A stretch of DNA of 64,000 nucleotides from UBA11403 sp963784615 (GCA_963784615.1 CAWASG010000002.1:310001-374000); one strand, 5' to 3'; shown: positions 1-9,181, counted from the stretch's first letter. Numbers and translations: made by a program. Notes: generated from the sequence alone by a model not told the origin.

Positions 1-12
1 ATCAGCCAAAAA

Positions 13-1686
13 ATGATTACGGATATTCTGAGCAAGGTGTTTCCAGATGTTCGATATACCGAGGCGCGCCAAAAAGACGCCGCAAGTGCAATTGCAACTT
101 ATCAACAGAGTGTTCAAAATCAATATTTCGCTGGAGTCCTTCAACGAATTGCGGTGATTTGCGACCTACTTGCGCAAACATCACGACCTGAAATTCAACC
201 CCTGGTTCAGTTACTGATCGATTTAAAACTTGAGGATGATCGTCTGACCCAGCAACATGCACTTGAGGCAAAACGTGTTGAATCGCTGCGCGCTGAGCGA
301 CTTAAAGTGGCTGAGTGGGAAAAGGTTTGCTGGGCGTTGGATGGAGAGGTATTGGCATTCATGCGTGATCTGCGTGCAGAGGAAAAGCCTGCGCGGGCAA
401 CTATCATTGATGAATGCCAGCGCGGAGTGGCGATGTTGCGCACTCGCGTTTCAGCGGCATCTTCAATACGTGCTCCAACCAAACCATCAGCACCCGTAAA
501 AGTTGCGGTATCGACGATGTCGACGACATCGGTGGTACCTGCAAAAAAAACGGCGGATAGCGTTCCGAAAGGAGTAGATAAAAAGCGAGCGGCTGTGTCG
601 GTATCTGTCGTGGCTACTCAAGCCGCGAAGCCGTATAACAAGCCCAAGCAGCACGTGTCTGCGAATGATGTAATGACCACCTTATCTATACCCTATGTTG
701 CAGTTGCGAAAAAAGCCCTGCAACCACCCGCACCGCCATTAGAACAGATCCAACAGCCTTTGCCAGTAGTGAGAGACGTGCGGAGGGAGTTGTTGTTTAC
801 ATCCGTAGTCGCTGCTCAGGCGCTTGAAGCGGTTAAACATCACCCATCTCCGTTGGTGGCCGTTCGGAATAATGACTTGTCGATATCCAATCCAACAAGC
901 CAGCTTGCAAAAAACGAACCAATAGCCAGTGGTTTAGCTTCCGCTAGAGCGGGGTTTTTTAGTCAGCCAGCTATGTCTGCCAGTTCCGCATTAGCAAGAC
1001 CGTCGGTCAATCATTGTATACTCAAGCTCCCTTATTTTATTAGCAGGCAATTACCAGGTTCCTCTCAAGGTGTTATCGATGATTATCTTTTGATTTATAA
1101 AGGCATGATCATCCAGGCATTAAAAATGCAAAATCAACCCGTTGGTATGGATGAGGAGCAGTGTCTTTGTGATGCACAACGTAAGGAAAAAGAATATTTT
1201 TGGGGTTTTGCCAATGCATTTAAAAGGGGTGAGTTATATACATCCATGGTCAGGGATGCAACGACTCATGCCGCTGCATTCACGTATTTATCAAAAGGTA
1301 ACACCATCAATTTAGATCTTATGCTTACTGTTTTTCAAGCAGCATTAAGACCGGCAAATTTAATGAATAAATTAATGCAATTAAAAGAGCCATTAATGCC
1401 AGGCGTGGTTATGTTTCCTCATGAAAATATATTGCATAAAACTGTATTTGGTTTACTGATATTAATCACTGATGAAATGGGGCTTGGAGCTCTTGTGGAT
1501 CGACAGCTTTTTACCGGTGATTATAAGGCATATTTGGCGGTCACAAGAGATCGTATTGTCAGCGCGGATCCAAGCAATAGTAATCAATTGCTCTCAGATA
1601 TTCTCAACACAGCCATGGCGTGTTTGCAGCACATTATAAAGCGGCCGACTATAGAACAGGAGGATGTACTCTGTCTTATGAAGTGA
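13..1686 (+). CDS. Unknown 557-aa protein, possibly 5'-partial
   Basis: I do not recognise this protein. Residues 1-150 look helical and charged. Residues about 150-330 form a low-complexity Ala/Pro/Val/Ser-rich linker, and residues about 340-557 look like a folded, mostly helical domain. No signal peptide or membrane segment is visible. The frame stays open to the left edge of the window (four codons before this ATG with no stop) and no ribosome site precedes the ATG, so the true start may lie outside. It converges on nhaC with only four bases between stops. The architecture of folded ends joined by a disordered linker occurs in secreted effectors of intracellular bacteria, but nothing here proves secretion. 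Confidence 0.75.
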   Translation: MITDILSKVFPDVRYTEARQKDAASAIATYQQSVQNQYFAGVLQRIAVICDLLAQTSRPEIQPLVQLLIDLKLEDDRLTQQHALEAKRVESLRAERLKVAEWEKVCWALDGEVLAFMRDLRAEEKPARATIIDECQRGVAMLRTRVSAASSIRAPTKPSAPVKVAVSTMSTTSVVPAKKTADSVPKGVDKKRAAVSVSVVATQAAKPYNKPKQHVSANDVMTTLSIPYVAVAKKALQPPAPPLEQIQQPLPVVRDVRRELLFTSVVAAQALEAVKHHPSPLVAVRNNDLSISNPTSQLAKNEPIASGLASARAGFFSQPAMSASSALARPSVNHCILKLPYFISRQLPGSSQGVIDDYLLIYKGMIIQALKMQNQPVGMDEEQCLCDAQRKEKEYFWGFANAFKRGELYTSMVRDATTHAAAFTYLSKGNTINLDLMLTVFQAALRPANLMNKLMQLKEPLMPGVVMFPHENILHKTVFGLLILITDEMGLGALVDRQLFTGDYKAYLAVTRDRIVSADPSNSNQLLSDILNTAMACLQHIIKRPTIEQEDVLCLMK

Positions 1687-1690
1687 GAGG

Positions 1691-3133
1691 TTACTCCTCA
1701 AGCTGAATATACATTTTTACTCCAAAAAAATTGACGGCAACAAATATCAAAAAAACAATAGGAGCCACCCAATTAAACAGGCTCCAACATAGATAATCGA
1801 CGGGGCTTACGCCGAGCGTTGCCCCAATAAATACACCTGAGGTCGTCCATGGGATCAAGGGTGTTGAAAATGTCGCGCCTTCTTCGATAGATTTTGATAA
1901 TACACAGTTCTCCAGCCCAAGTTTTTCATATGATTTTTTATAAATTCGACTGGTCAAAATGATACTTAAATAAGCCTCTCCCATCAGGATGTTACACATA
2001 ACGGACGTTGCCATCGTCGCAAAAACCAGGGAAATGGGGCGAGTTATGGTGCGAATAATACGTGCAAAAAGCGTGGTAATTAATTGATAGTGCTCTAATA
2101 AACTGCCCATGGTGAGAATAAGAAGCGCTAAAGTCATGGGCCATAACATGCTATGTATGCCGCCATGACTTAAAACAGCATCGAGAATGGGAGAACCGGT
2201 GGACTGCATCGATGGGCCGAAGAACAGGCTCTTGCAAACCTCAAAAACGCTCATATGTTGCACCGCTATCGCAACCAATAGCGCGACAATAATCGAGGCG
2301 AACATGGAAAGTGTTGCTGGTTTTTTCTTGAGGCTGAGGATTAACATCACGGCGATAGGCAAGAGACTCAGGATATTCACTTGAAAATGTGTGTGAATCA
2401 GTTGTTGGATGGCGGTTAATTCGTTGAGTACGTGATTGTTTTCAAAAGTATAATAATGCCCAATACGCCAAAAAATTCCGAGCGTGATGAAATAAGCCGG
2501 AATCATGCTGTAGGTCATGCCTTTGATGTGTTGATAGAGGTTGGTTTCAGTCGCGAGCGCGGATAGCACTGTGGTATCTGATATGGGAGAAAATTTGTCG
2601 CCAAAATAAGCGCCAGACACAACCATCCCCGCTGCCAGCGGCAAAGGAACATGCAGAATCACGGCAACACCCATGAGTGCAACGCCCATGGTGCCGACCG
2701 TGCCCCAGCATGAGCCAATTGCCAGTGACATCATGCTGCAGAGAATCATGCCGATGGGCAAAAAGGCTTGTATCGAAATAAAGTCCAGCCCCAGATAAAT
2801 AAGCGTAGGAATCGCGCCTGAAACCGTAAAAGCAGCAATGACGGCACCAATTAATATAAAAAATAATAAAATTGGAGCAGAGTGTCGTATTGCGGACGCG
2901 ATATTGTGTATTAATCGCAATATGTTTTTATCAAGATAGAGCGCATGCAGCATCACCCAGCCTATGCCGAGTAAGATGATCCTGTGCAGGCTTGTTTGCA
3001 GGACAAAAAGACCGAAAAAAACAAAAAAAACGATGCCAGATAGACAAAATAAGGCCTGTAGAAAACTGGGATGGCAATCTGTTTTCATATTAAAAGCGTT
3101 CATATAGATATTTTCAATTACAATAATGAACAT
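1691..3133 (-). CDS. nhaC: Na+/H+ antiporter, NhaC family
   Basis: A multi-pass inner-membrane protein of up to 480 residues, expected to exchange cytoplasmic Na+ for external H+ in pH and sodium homeostasis. About eleven or twelve hydrophobic segments are visible. The family signature GAYFGDKFSPISDTTVLSA lies near residue 170, and a second conserved stretch (EEGATFSTPLIPWTTSG) lies near residue 420. Both are typical of NhaC rather than NhaA or NhaB. The start is uncertain: ATG codons at 3133 and 3103 both lack a clear ribosome site. It is divergent from the sensor kinase gene, with a 119-bp space between them, and convergent with the unknown gene at the left edge. Family assignment is firm; substrate preference is inferred. 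Confidence 0.9.
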   Translation of the reverse strand: MFIIVIENIYMNAFNMKTDCHPSFLQALFCLSGIVFFVFFGLFVLQTSLHRIILLGIGWVMLHALYLDKNILRLIHNIASAIRHSAPILLFFILIGAVIAAFTVSGAIPTLIYLGLDFISIQAFLPIGMILCSMMSLAIGSCWGTVGTMGVALMGVAVILHVPLPLAAGMVVSGAYFGDKFSPISDTTVLSALATETNLYQHIKGMTYSMIPAYFITLGIFWRIGHYYTFENNHVLNELTAIQQLIHTHFQVNILSLLPIAVMLILSLKKKPATLSMFASIIVALLVAIAVQHMSVFEVCKSLFFGPSMQSTGSPILDAVLSHGGIHSMLWPMTLALLILTMGSLLEHYQLITTLFARIIRTITRPISLVFATMATSVMCNILMGEAYLSIILTSRIYKKSYEKLGLENCVLSKSIEEGATFSTPLIPWTTSGVFIGATLGVSPVDYLCWSLFNWVAPIVFLIFVAVNFFGVKMYIQLEE

Positions 3134-3252
3134 TGTAGCACAAGCACCCTGGATCTAGACCAGGAAAACATGGCGAATGTTTTTGTATCGACTATACTTA
3201 AAACGTGCACCACTGAGGCAGGATGCTCGTTTTTAACGACAAGGAATCTATC

Positions 3253-5217
3253 GTGAGTCTGGAGCTAAACATTGAGGATAAATTAGAACGGACATCTAAG
3301 GTCTGTGTCATCATCGCTGCAGCTTTGTCAGTAATCGTGATGGTGGGATGGATGACTAATCACTTGATCTTGGCTCAGTTTGGTATCGGTTATAAACCGA
3401 TGCCCTTCGTTTCTGCGTTATGTATATTACTGATCAGTTTCGCCTTTTTGATTCACTTGTATATCCCTCTTTCTTTCCTGATGAAGCGCATTGCGAAATT
3501 TAGTTTGTTACTGAGTATGGCAATATCGTTGCTCATATTAATCAATGATGTGTTCGGTATGCGTTTAAATATCGAGCAATGGTTTCTCGTGGTTCCGGTG
3601 TCAGGCTTTCATGAGGAACGCCGCGTATCCTCGTTGACATTATTGACATTATTGGCAAGCGGATTAGCAATTTTCCAACTTATAGCGAATAAAAAAAACA
3701 ATATCGCAGCATTTTGCTCATCGAGCGCTATGCTAGTCGCATTTATGAATTTGCTAGGATATTTGTATCAATCACCAATATTTAGTCATGTGGGTGGTGG
3801 GCAATTAACGACAACGGCCTTATCTGCGGTCATCATTTTTGTATTTCTAAATATAGGGATCATGGCGGCGTTAGGTGCCAATCAATTGCCCTTAACTCTT
3901 TTTATAGGTCAGGCTTTAAGTGCACGACTCATGAGGGTTTTTGTTCCATTCGTCATTTCCATTCTTATTTTACAGGCCTGGATTCAAATTAATATCATTA
4001 CCAACTTCTCGGCTTATGCGATTATCACTGCTGTTTGGAGTGTTGTGGCGATTGTATTCATGAGTTGGTTATTTGCAAAATCAACTACAAAAATAAGTAA
4101 GGAATTGGAACAAATTAGCCTCAAACAAGCGAATACTGAATCATCATTAAAAGAGGCTTTGTTTTATAATCGTGGGTTAATCGAGGCCAGTCTTGATCCT
4201 TTGGTCACAATTAATATAGATGGAAAAATTACGGATGTGAATAACGCAACAGAACAGGAAACAGGCGTTGCTCGAGAGAAATTAATTGGCAGTGATTTCT
4301 CGCAATATTTTACTAATCCAAAAGACGCAGATAAAGGCTATAAAAAAGTCTTTAAAAATGGTTATGTTAAAAATTACCCTTTAACCCTTCAATCGGTATC
4401 CGGGAAAAAAACGGACGTTCTCTACAATGCAGTGGTTTATAACAATAGCCGTGGACAGATTTCAGGGGTGTTTGCTGCAGCAAGGGACATAACAGAACAA
4501 AAAAAAGCGATGGCTATCACGAACAAATATGCTGAAGAGTTAGAACGCTCCAATAAAGAATTACAACAATTTGCCTATATTGCCTCGCATGATTTACAAG
4601 AACCACTAAGGGTTATCAGCAGTTATTTACAATTAATTGAAAAGCGCTACAAAGATAAGCTCGATCAGGATGGCAATGAGTTCATTGATTTTGCTGTTAA
4701 CGCGGCATCAAGATTGCAGCATATGATTAATGACTTATTGATTTATTCTCGTGTAGAAACACAGGGGGTTACGTTCAGTCAAACGGATCTCAATGAAACG
4801 CTGCAACGTGCGATTGGATATCTTGCAGTCTTGACAGCAGAAACACAAGCCATCATTACTTATGACATCTTGCCTATATTGAATGTTGATGAAAACCAGA
4901 TGATTGTTGTGTTTCAAAATTTATTAGAGAATGCCATCAAATTTCATAAACCGGAACAATCTCCAAAAATACATCTGTCTGCTGAAAAAAAAGGGGCCGA
5001 ATGGGTATTTTCAGTAAAAGATGATGGTATTGGCATTGATATGAAATACCAAGACAAACTATTCATTATTTTCAAACGGTTGGTTGGCAATCATTATGGC
5101 GGAAACGGCATAGGACTTGCCTTGTGTAAAAGGATCATTAACAGGCATAAAGGCAAGATATGGGTAGAATCCCAGTTAGATAAGGGATCTACTTTTTATT
5201 TTACTCTCCCTGAATAA
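3253..5217 (+). CDS. Membrane sensor histidine kinase with PAS domain
   Basis: A two-component kinase of 654 residues. The first ~285 residues hold about eight hydrophobic segments, resembling an integral-membrane sensor domain. A short helical linker and a PAS domain (about 305-420) follow. Then come a HisKA helix pair with the phospho-acceptor His at residue 446 (IASHDLQEPLRVISSY) and a HATPase domain with N box (ENAIKFHK), G1 (DDGIGID) and G2 (GNGIGLALCK). The DLQEPLR form of the H box is typical of phytochrome-like kinases that pair with Rcp1-type regulators, and such a regulator follows 11 bases downstream. I prefer GTG at 3253, seven bases after AAGGA, over the upstream ATG at 3223. The sensed signal cannot be read from the sequence. 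Confidence 0.9.
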   Translation: MSLELNIEDKLERTSKVCVIIAAALSVIVMVGWMTNHLILAQFGIGYKPMPFVSALCILLISFAFLIHLYIPLSFLMKRIAKFSLLLSMAISLLILINDVFGMRLNIEQWFLVVPVSGFHEERRVSSLTLLTLLASGLAIFQLIANKKNNIAAFCSSSAMLVAFMNLLGYLYQSPIFSHVGGGQLTTTALSAVIIFVFLNIGIMAALGANQLPLTLFIGQALSARLMRVFVPFVISILILQAWIQINIITNFSAYAIITAVWSVVAIVFMSWLFAKSTTKISKELEQISLKQANTESSLKEALFYNRGLIEASLDPLVTINIDGKITDVNNATEQETGVAREKLIGSDFSQYFTNPKDADKGYKKVFKNGYVKNYPLTLQSVSGKKTDVLYNAVVYNNSRGQISGVFAAARDITEQKKAMAITNKYAEELERSNKELQQFAYIASHDLQEPLRVISSYLQLIEKRYKDKLDQDGNEFIDFAVNAASRLQHMINDLLIYSRVETQGVTFSQTDLNETLQRAIGYLAVLTAETQAIITYDILPILNVDENQMIVVFQNLLENAIKFHKPEQSPKIHLSAEKKGAEWVFSVKDDGIGIDMKYQDKLFIIFKRLVGNHYGGNGIGLALCKRIINRHKGKIWVESQLDKGSTFYFTLPE

Positions 5218-5228
5218 GGAGCATCATC

Positions 5229-5669
5229 ATGGAATTTATGAGACCTATAGAAGTGTTATTAGTTGAAGACAGCCCCGCCGATATTCGTTTAACTCAAGAG
5301 GCAATGAAAGAAAGCAAATTTATAGTTAACATGAATATAGCCCATGATGGTGTGGAAGCAATGGAATATCTACGGAAGCAAAATCAACATGCCGATAAGC
5401 CGAGACCAGATTTGATTTTATTGGATTTGAATATGCCAAAAATGGATGGTAGAGAGGTGTTAAAGGCGGTCAAACAAGACCCTGCATTATGCTCTATTCC
5501 CATTGTTATTTTGACGATATCCAACGCAGAAGAGGATATTTTAATGACATACGAGCATCATGCCAATTGCTACATTAGAAAACCATTGGATTTAAATCAA
5601 TTTATAGAGATCGTCAAAAAAATTGAGGCTTTCTGGTTCACTATAGTAACTTTGCCGGGTCAAAAATAA
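5229..5669 (+). CDS. Single-domain response regulator (Rcp1-like)
   Basis: A 146-residue stand-alone receiver domain with no output domain. The acidic pair (VEDSPAD), phospho-acceptor Asp66 in LLDLNMPKMDG, a conserved Thr near 96 (VILTIS) and Lys in RKPLD are all present, so it should be phosphorylatable. Its sequence style matches the Rcp1 group of phosphorelay receivers. The ATG follows GGAG by seven bases. It lies between the sensor kinase and a gene for a receiver-linked GGDEF-EAL protein, so the likely job is to take phosphate from that kinase and either relay it or compete with the third gene's receiver. The output partner is inferred from position only. Confidence 0.9.
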   Translation: MEFMRPIEVLLVEDSPADIRLTQEAMKESKFIVNMNIAHDGVEAMEYLRKQNQHADKPRPDLILLDLNMPKMDGREVLKAVKQDPALCSIPIVILTISNAEEDILMTYEHHANCYIRKPLDLNQFIEIVKKIEAFWFTIVTLPGQK

Positions 5670-5671
5670 TC

Positions 5672-5865
5672 ATGAAGGCATCGTTTAGAGTTCTGATTAT
5701 CGAAGATAACCCCGCATTTGTCCGGTTGACAAGCGAGTTATTAAAGGAACACAAACAAAATATCTTTGAACTGATATCTGCTGACTCATTAGCTGCTGCG
5801 TTGGATATACTTAATAAGCAGGATATTCAAGTCATTCTTCTTGATTTAGGTTTGCCTGATAGTGC
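5672..5865 (+). pseudogene. 5' fragment of IS-split REC-PAS-GAF-GGDEF-EAL gene
   Basis: The first 64 codons of a receiver domain, including the acidic pair (IIEDNPA) and phospho-acceptor Asp58 (ILLDLGLPDS). The reading frame then runs into an IS21-family element at 5866 and stops at 5911. The remainder of the same receiver and four further domains resume at 9187. Joining 5672-5865 to 9187-11575 gives one open frame of 861 codons including the stop, reading LPDSAGVDTFRA across the joint. It begins two bases after the preceding response-regulator stop, so it was the third gene of the kinase operon. Confidence 0.93.
5861..5865. repeat. Target-site duplication AGTGC, left copy
   Basis: AGTGC directly precedes the left terminal repeat of the IS21-family element and recurs at 9182-9186 directly after its right terminal repeat. 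A 5-bp duplication falls within the range known for the IS21 family. Keeping one copy restores the interrupted reading frame exactly. Confidence 0.9.
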
Positions 5866-5992
5866 TGTAGACGGGGCTAAGAACCCGCTAATAAATGGCG
5901 CAGGCAGATAGTATCCCTCAAAAATCCCATCTCATCCGATGAACATCAAAATAGATCAAAGAAAGAACAATTCGATAAATTAATCTAAAATT

Positions 5993-6067
5993 AAGGGACT
6001 AATGAAACCCGTTTGGTATCGTTAGTGATTTTCCCGTCCCTACGATACCAAACGTCCCCAGTCCCTT
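5993..6067. repeat. Two-arm inverted repeat in IS21-type left region
   Basis: Within the 5' non-coding part of the element, AAGGGACT (5993-6000) pairs with AGTCCCTT (6060-6067), and GTTTGGTATCGT (6011-6022) pairs perfectly with ACGATACCAAAC (6042-6053). The arrangement gives a long interrupted hairpin. It could be a subterminal transposase-binding region or a transcription block against read-through from outside; the sequence alone does not decide. Confidence 0.7.
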
Positions 6068-6127
6068 GATATAAAGCATATCACGAGATCACATAATTTC
6101 CAGGTTTCATTAAGCAAAGGATTGCTT

Positions 6128-6562
6128 ATGAAACACACTCCAAGACTATTTCAATGCGCTCTCTGTCATACACAGTCTATAGTCTGCTCTAAGTGCGATC
6201 GTGGGCAAATTTATTGTGGCACCGTTTGCGCGGTCTTTGCGCGAAAAAAATCAATGAAATTAGCCGGGATGCGTTATCAAAGAACCTTCAATGGAAAACG
6301 AAATCATGCTGCACGCCAAGCCCGTTACCGTATGCGCCAGAACGAAATAGTGACGCATCAGGGTTCACCTCCAATGCTCCAACATGCTTCAATGAGTTCG
6401 CTTGAAAATAAGCCTAAAAAGACAGAAAGAGGACACAAAAAATTGGCATTAGCCTGCTGCTTTTGTGAAAAACCTGTATCTGACTGGATCCGTAATGATT
6501 TTTTGAGACGAAGACGCTCTCACGCATCGCCCGGATCCAAAGCTTCACCTCAAGCACCTTGA
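6128..6562 (+). CDS. Small zinc-ribbon-like protein of the IS21-type element
   Basis: A 144-residue basic protein whose first 35 residues carry cysteine pairs (CALC, CSKC, then CGTVC), suggesting a zinc ribbon. A strongly basic stretch (KRNHAARQARYRMRQ) and a short THQGSP motif follow. A further CCFC motif lies near residue 115. The ATG at 6128 follows AAGGA by six bases and is preferred over the TTG at 6122. I recall similar small proteins beside IS elements in other proteobacteria, but have no verified function for them. Its place inside the terminal repeats, 25 bases before istA, suggests co-transcription and a role in target choice or regulation. Confidence 0.75.
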   Translation: MKHTPRLFQCALCHTQSIVCSKCDRGQIYCGTVCAVFARKKSMKLAGMRYQRTFNGKRNHAARQARYRMRQNEIVTHQGSPPMLQHASMSSLENKPKKTERGHKKLALACCFCEKPVSDWIRNDFLRRRRSHASPGSKASPQAP

Positions 6563-6587
6563 ACATTAACGAACATAAGGAGGAATC

Positions 6588-8087
6588 ATGGCGATTTCCC
6601 AGGAATTAAGAGCAAATATTTTACGTTATCATCACGTTGAAAAGTGGCGTGTGGGGACGATTGCGTCCCAACTTGGCGTGCATCATTCAACTGTTAAACG
6701 TGTATTATCTCACACGGGGGTTGATAAAAATAAAATCCTCGTTGAACAGTCAATCATTGATCCATTTTTATCCTTTCTCCTCGAACAATTAAAGCGCTTT
6801 CCTAATCTCACTGCGAGTCGCCTGTATGGGATGGCCGTTGAGCGTGGATATCCCGGTGGCCCCGATCACTTTCGTCAACTCATCTCATTCTATAGGCCAA
6901 AGACACCCGCTGAAGCGTTTCTTCGATTAAGAACATTAGCCGGCGAGCAAGCACAAGTCGACTGGGGTCATTTTGGGCACATAACCATTGGCGCGGCTAA
7001 ACGACCACTGATGGCATTTGTCATGGTTTTGAGTTACTCGAGAAAAGTTTTCCTGCATTTTTACTTGAACGCTCGAACTGAAAATTTTCTACGTGGCCAT
7101 GAACTGGCCTTTAACTACTATTCTGGGATCCCTCGTGTCGCGCTCTACGACAATCTCAAAAGCGCAGTACTTGATAGGAAAGGCGATGCTATTCGATTTA
7201 ACCCTGTGCTATTGGATTTTGCAGCTCATTATCGTTTCGAACCCAGGCCCTGTGCGGTCTATCGAGGAAATGAAAAAGGGAAGGTTGAGAGGTCTATTCG
7301 TTATATACGGGACAATTTTTTTGCAGGCCGCCAGTATAAAAGTCTTGCCGATCTCAATCAGCAAGCGCTTACCTGGTGTGATAATCAGGCATCGAACCGG
7401 CCTTGTCCAGAGGATAAAAGCAAAACGGTTCACGAGATTTTCCTGGATGAACAGCCACGCTTGATTCCACTGCCTGATAACCCCTATCCCTGCAACGAAG
7501 TCGAGACAGTTTCTGTTGGCAAAACGCCCTACGCTAGATTCGACTTGAATGATTATTCAGTGCCTCACACCCATGTCCGGCAAGCACTCACGGTTCATGC
7601 AACACTCGATTTCGTCAGTATTTTGGATGGCGTCACTGTGATTGCAAAACACGTGCGAAGCTATGATAAAGCGAAACAAATCGAATGCGAGGAGCATATT
7701 AAAACACTGGCTGAGCGTAAACGAAACGCGCGACAGCATCGGGGACAGGACAGGCTCACGATGACGATTGACTGCGCGCGAGAGTTTCTGAAGATGGCCG
7801 CGGTTCGTGGATATCCATTGACATCAATAACCAACCAGCTGACGTCACTACTGGATGATTATGGTGCCAGTTTATTGGAAAAAGCGATGGCTGAAGCCCT
7901 TGTGAAAGAATCACCACACCCAAATTCCGTTCGAATTATTTTGCAAAAGATACTTGATGAACGTGTCGAGGCACCCTTGGTGACGTTCGCTCTGTCCAAG
8001 GACAAACGTGTCACCGGGATGATTATAAAACCACACTCATTAAACCAGTACAGCGTGCTTGATTCAACCACATCAACAGAGGAGTAA
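6588..8087 (+). CDS. istA: IS21-family transposase IstA
   Basis: The 499-residue DDE transposase of the element, which cuts and joins the IS ends. An N-terminal helix-turn-helix (IASQLGVHHSTVKRVL, about residues 23-38) is followed by the integrase-core catalytic residues: Asp in QVDWGHFG, Asp in ALYDNLKSA and Glu in KGKVERSIRYIRD. The C-terminal half contains the usual Mu-transposase-like beta region. The start is supported by AAGGAGG eight bases upstream. It ends ten bases... before the istB ATG at 8095 (stop at 8085-8087), so istB is translated from a site inside the istA tail. The gene looks full length and undamaged, so the element may be active. Confidence 0.96.
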   Translation: MAISQELRANILRYHHVEKWRVGTIASQLGVHHSTVKRVLSHTGVDKNKILVEQSIIDPFLSFLLEQLKRFPNLTASRLYGMAVERGYPGGPDHFRQLISFYRPKTPAEAFLRLRTLAGEQAQVDWGHFGHITIGAAKRPLMAFVMVLSYSRKVFLHFYLNARTENFLRGHELAFNYYSGIPRVALYDNLKSAVLDRKGDAIRFNPVLLDFAAHYRFEPRPCAVYRGNEKGKVERSIRYIRDNFFAGRQYKSLADLNQQALTWCDNQASNRPCPEDKSKTVHEIFLDEQPRLIPLPDNPYPCNEVETVSVGKTPYARFDLNDYSVPHTHVRQALTVHATLDFVSILDGVTVIAKHVRSYDKAKQIECEEHIKTLAERKRNARQHRGQDRLTMTIDCAREFLKMAAVRGYPLTSITNQLTSLLDDYGASLLEKAMAEALVKESPHPNSVRIILQKILDERVEAPLVTFALSKDKRVTGMIIKPHSLNQYSVLDSTTSTEE

Positions 8088-8094
8088 TCGTATT

Positions 8095-8880
8095 ATGTTA
8101 ACCGAATTATTATTAAACCGTGCGACAGCACAAAAGCTTCATGGCGTTATCAGTCACCAGGACAGCATTAATGAAGAAGGCGCTTTCTGGCTTGAGCGGT
8201 TTGTTACCTGGGAAGAACGCCATCGCTCGCAACGCAGCCTTGATGGCCGTCTGCGCAAAGCACGCATTGGTCGTTTCAAACCGATGAGTGAGTTCGATTG
8301 GAACTGGCCAAAGCAATGTGACCGCACGGTCATTGAGCAATGGATGCTACTGGATTTTATGGCGGGAGCCAGCAACCTGATTCTGTGCGGTCCAAACGGG
8401 GTTGGCAAAACCATGATTGTCTCAAATATCGCATCTCAAGTTGTGCTTCAAGGGGGTACGGCATTGTTCACAACGGCGGCAGCCATGTTGAATGAGTTGG
8501 CTGAGCTGGATAGTGATAGCGCGTTACGTCGCCGGATAAAATATTACACGCAACCTTCTCTTTTAGTCGTGGACGAGGTTGGGTATCTTTCTTACTCCAA
8601 TCGACATGCCGATTTGTTATTCGAGGTCGTTTCCCAACGTTATGAAAAAAAATCAACGTGCATAACGACCAACAAACCCATTGCAGACTGGCGCGAAACC
8701 TTTCCCAACGCAACTTGCGTTGTTTCGATCGTTGATCGGCTGCTTCATCACTCTGAAATTTTAATGATCGAAGGCGACTCGTTTCGGTTGAAGGAGGCAA
8801 TGGAAAAAAATAAAGAGCGCAGTACAAAGCGAAAAAATGCCCAAAAAACAGCTACAGATGAGGTAAACAATCATGCGTGA
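8095..8880 (+). CDS. istB: IS21-family helper ATPase IstB
   Basis: The 261-residue AAA+ ATPase that assists IstA in selecting target DNA. Walker A (CGPNGVGKTMI) lies near residue 100 and Walker B (LLVVDEVGYL) near residue 156, with the family stretch TCITTNKPIADW downstream. The frame is open upstream to 8059, but GAGGAG at 8079-8084 and the conserved MLTELLLNRA start point to ATG 8095. It overlaps the next small gene by eight bases. Length and motifs are normal for the family, and no frameshift is seen. Confidence 0.96.
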   Translation: MLTELLLNRATAQKLHGVISHQDSINEEGAFWLERFVTWEERHRSQRSLDGRLRKARIGRFKPMSEFDWNWPKQCDRTVIEQWMLLDFMAGASNLILCGPNGVGKTMIVSNIASQVVLQGGTALFTTAAAMLNELAELDSDSALRRRIKYYTQPSLLVVDEVGYLSYSNRHADLLFEVVSQRYEKKSTCITTNKPIADWRETFPNATCVVSIVDRLLHHSEILMIEGDSFRLKEAMEKNKERSTKRKNAQKTATDEVNNHA

Positions 8881-9091
8881 CATGATGTTAGAAGCTCTAT
8901 TACCGGAGTCAATGTCCGACGAGGCCGCACATGTCTTAGTAAATTTTCTTGGTGACCTTGTTGCCACATTGGAATGCATTTATCTCGCCCAGTTAAAGCG
9001 TCATCATCAAAAGGTCGAAGACGAATTTTATGCTTCAATGGCAGATGTGGTCTGCTGGGGGGAGCCTCCTACAAACGAGAACTCATCTTAG
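8873..9091 (+). CDS. Small acidic protein after istB, in the IS
   Basis: A 72-residue protein whose start overlaps the end of istB by eight bases, which suggests translational coupling. It is rich in Asp/Glu and Leu and probably helical (LVNFLGDLVATLECIYLAQL), with no recognised motif. It lies inside the terminal repeats, so it moves with the element. It may be a regulator or partner of IstB, but that is only inferred from position. A chance frame cannot be excluded at this size; the tight coupling argues against it. Confidence 0.55.
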   Translation: MRDMMLEALLPESMSDEAAHVLVNFLGDLVATLECIYLAQLKRHHQKVEDEFYASMADVVCWGEPPTNENSS

Positions 9092-9181
9092 AAACAAACT
9101 CGACCAGGGTGGGCATTGTTCGCTAATTTTGGTCGATTTAAGCCTGCGCCATATATCCGCGGTTTTGACCCACCGTTAACA

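Larger units (their letters stand above)
5866..9181 (+). mobile_element. IS21-family insertion sequence, 3316 bp, with two accessory ORFs
   Basis: The element is bounded by imperfect terminal inverted repeats of about 40 bp. The left end (5866-5905) begins TGTAGACGGGG and ends ATGGCGCAGGC. The complement of the right end (9142-9181) begins TGTTAACGGTG and also ends ATGGCGCAGGC. By eye about 28 of 40 positions match. It carries istA and istB, which define the IS21 family, plus a small zinc-ribbon-like gene before istA and a 72-residue gene after istB. It is longer than a typical IS21 element because of these extra genes. It lies in the same direction as the signalling operon it interrupts, with a 5-bp target duplication. 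Confidence 0.93.

Noticed and set aside
8468..8827. Antisense 119-codon frame in istB
   Set aside because: A shadow frame; istB has full motifs on the other strand.
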